A stretch of DNA of 64,000 nucleotides. Origin: Embleya scabrispora DSM 41855 (GTDB taxonomy: Bacteria > Actinomycetota > Actinomycetes > Streptomycetales > Streptomycetaceae). The notes below the pieces were generated by a model that did no database searches, had not been told where the DNA came from, and worked only from the letters and a program-made list of their open reading frames with translations. The translations under genes and the position numbers were made by a program. Of the stretch, positions 62,749 to 64,000 are shown piece by piece (positions within the stretch are counted from its first letter, which is position 1; each line of letters begins with the position of its first letter). The stretch is taken from positions 186,001 through 250,000 of the forward strand of contig NZ_KB889741.1 of the NCBI RefSeq assembly GCF_000372745.1. The letters run 5' to 3'.

Positions 62749-63849
62749 ATGAAGATCACCGGAATCGAACTGCGCCGCATCGCCATGCCGTTGCGCGCGC
62801 CGTTCCGCACCTCCTTCGGCGTCGAGACCGCACGCGACATCCTGCTGCTTCGCGTGGTCACGCCGGAGGCGGAGGGCTGGGGCGAGTGCGTCGCGATGTC
62901 CGACCCGCTGTACAACTCGGAGTACGTGGACGGCGCGGTCGACGTGCTCAAGCGATTCCTGATCCCGGCGCTGCCCGAGCGGGTGGACGCGCTGACGGTC
63001 AAGCGCGCGCTGAAGCCGTTCAAGGGCCACAAGATGGCGAAGGCGGCCCTGGAGACGGGCGTCCTGGACGCCCAACTGCGGGCCGCCGGACAGTCGTTCG
63101 GATCGTTCCTGGGTGCCTCCCGGGACCGGGTCCCGTGCGGGGTGTCCGTGGGCATCATGGACTCGATTCCGGAACTGCTGGACCTGGTCGGCCAGTTCGT
63201 CGACGAGGGCTATGTGCGGATCAAGCTGAAGATCGAGCCGAACTGGGACGTGGCCCCGGTGCGCGCGGTGCGTGAGCGCTTCGGCGACGACCTGCTGTTG
63301 CAGGTGGACGCGAACGCCGCGTACACGTTGGCCGACGCGCGGCAGCTGGCCAAGCTGGACGCGTTCGACCTGCTGTTGATCGAGCAGCCGCTGGCCGACG
63401 ACGACCTGGTCCAGCACGCCCAGTTGGCCAAGCAGATGAAGACCCCGATCTGCCTGGACGAGTCCATCGAGTCGGTCGAGGACGCCGCGGCGGCGATCAC
63501 CCTGGGCTCCGCGTCGATCATCAACATCAAGCCCGGTCGGGTCGGCGGCTACCTGGAGGCCAAGGCGATCCACGACCTGTGTGTGGCGCACGGCGTGCCG
63601 GTCTGGTGCGGCGGGATGCTGGAGACCGGCCTGGGTCGGGCCGCCAACGTGGCCCTGGCCGCGCTGCCCGGCTTCATTCTTCCGGGCGACACCTCCGCCT
63701 CACGCCGCTACTACGCCACCGACATCACCGCGCCGTTCGAACTCGCCGACGGGCACCTGGACGTGCCCACCGGCCCCGGCCTGGGCATCGACCCGATCGT
63801 CGACATCCTGGACTCGGTGACCACGTCCAGCGAGTGGATCAAGTTCTGA
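62749..63849 (+). CDS. N-acylamino-acid racemase / o-succinylbenzoate synthase (enolase superfamily)
   Basis: The 366-residue product is a MenC-type enolase-superfamily enzyme. The catalytic pair is Lys161 of the KLK motif (159-161) and Lys261 in NIKPGR. Metal ligands lie in VDANAAY, IEQPL and CLDES. OSBS and N-succinylamino-acid racemase activities share this fold and often one protein. No other menaquinone genes are nearby, while a GNAT and an M20 peptidase are. The racemase role in D-to-L amino-acid conversion is therefore favoured. ATG 62749 follows CAGGAG by about 10 nt. Confidence 0.92.
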   Translation: MKITGIELRRIAMPLRAPFRTSFGVETARDILLLRVVTPEAEGWGECVAMSDPLYNSEYVDGAVDVLKRFLIPALPERVDALTVKRALKPFKGHKMAKAALETGVLDAQLRAAGQSFGSFLGASRDRVPCGVSVGIMDSIPELLDLVGQFVDEGYVRIKLKIEPNWDVAPVRAVRERFGDDLLLQVDANAAYTLADARQLAKLDAFDLLLIEQPLADDDLVQHAQLAKQMKTPICLDESIESVEDAAAAITLGSASIINIKPGRVGGYLEAKAIHDLCVAHGVPVWCGGMLETGLGRAANVALAALPGFILPGDTSASRRYYATDITAPFELADGHLDVPTGPGLGIDPIVDILDSVTTSSEWIKF

Positions 63850-63933
63850 GCATCGCGGTCCCGCTCCGAGTCCGGCTGCGAGCTCCGCTCCGAGTCCGGC
63901 TCCGAGCCCTGCGCTGAATCATGTTCCGAGCAA

Positions 63934-63977
63934 CCGACGGCGACCGATCGATCAGCTGATCGATCGGTCGCCGTCGG
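63934..63977. terminator. 44-bp perfect palindrome, probable terminator of the racemase operon
   Basis: Bases 63934-63955 are the exact reverse complement of 63956-63977, with no unpaired centre. In RNA it would form a stem of about 20 bp with a minimal loop, 85 bp after the racemase stop. The even, GATC-rich symmetry would also suit a protein-binding site. Confidence 0.75.
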
Positions 63978-64000
63978 CCCACGGAGCGGACCTGGGCATC

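Noticed and set aside
62749-63849. MenC of menaquinone biosynthesis as the primary role
   Set aside because: No other men genes nearby, and the operon partners (GNAT, M20, M19) fit the amino-acid racemase role better; OSBS activity cannot be excluded.

Overview
The window is very GC-rich throughout (third positions almost always G or C), with GTG starts, ATGA overlaps and Streptomyces-type promoters. It also carries a GH46 chitosanase, LAXTG sortase signals, a GntR/DasR-like operator, BGC-style NRPS genes and LanM. All of this points to a filamentous actinomycete of the Streptomycetaceae or a close relative (Streptomyces, Kitasatospora, Embleya type). No rRNA, tRNA, CRISPR array or insertion sequence was seen.

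Left end (1-4.5 kb): a truncated XRE-type TPR regulator with a GNAT enzyme, a small RelE-like toxin/antitoxin-like pair, a reverse-strand group of an anti-sigma-type ATP-binding protein with three tiny proteins (two Cys-rich), and a decayed cytochrome P450. 4.8-11.2 kb: four overlapping genes (MoxR AAA ATPase, bpX5-like, vWA/beta-propeller, bpX6-like membrane protein) that match the MoxR-vWA-beta-propeller (bpX) ternary conflict-type systems. 11.4-12.3 kb: secreted chitosanase behind a perfect 19-bp palindromic operator. 12.6-21.0 kb: a secreted RHS/YD-repeat polymorphic toxin with a HINT autoprocessing domain, a low-GC exchangeable toxin tip and a probable immunity gene. 21.1-24.9 kb: a large LuxR (LAL) regulator and a secreted YbhB/PEBP protein.

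25.1-30.4 kb: a class II lanthipeptide locus (ABC exporter, LanM, 67-aa mersacidin/lichenicidin-type precursor). 30.8-46.5 kb: a four-protein NRPS line (A-PCP-C, C-A-PCP, C-A-PCP, C-A-PCP-TE-MFS) plus MbtH, probably making a small acyl-tripeptide. It has tandem C domains across two proteins, a Cys-nucleophile TE and an exporter fused to the last module. 46.7-48.6 kb: an Imm35/YrhB-like protein and a ferritin-like protein.

48.6-58.2 kb is the most striking part. Three cobalamin riboswitches control two DUF4430-type proteins, two alpha/alpha-barrel (prenyltransferase/squalene-oxidase-repeat) proteins and a complete ECF transporter. In animal transcobalamin and intrinsic factor these same two folds are fused in one chain. 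Here they are separate genes, one pair freely secreted and one pair carrying LAXTG cell-wall anchors next to the ECF transporter. I propose a split, transcobalamin-like corrinoid capture system.

58.2-63.9 kb: an acyl-CoA dehydrogenase-like gene, then a tight operon of M19 dipeptidase, M20 peptidase, GNAT and N-acylamino-acid racemase/OSBS that looks like a peptide salvage and D-to-L amino-acid conversion route, closed by a 44-bp perfect palindrome.
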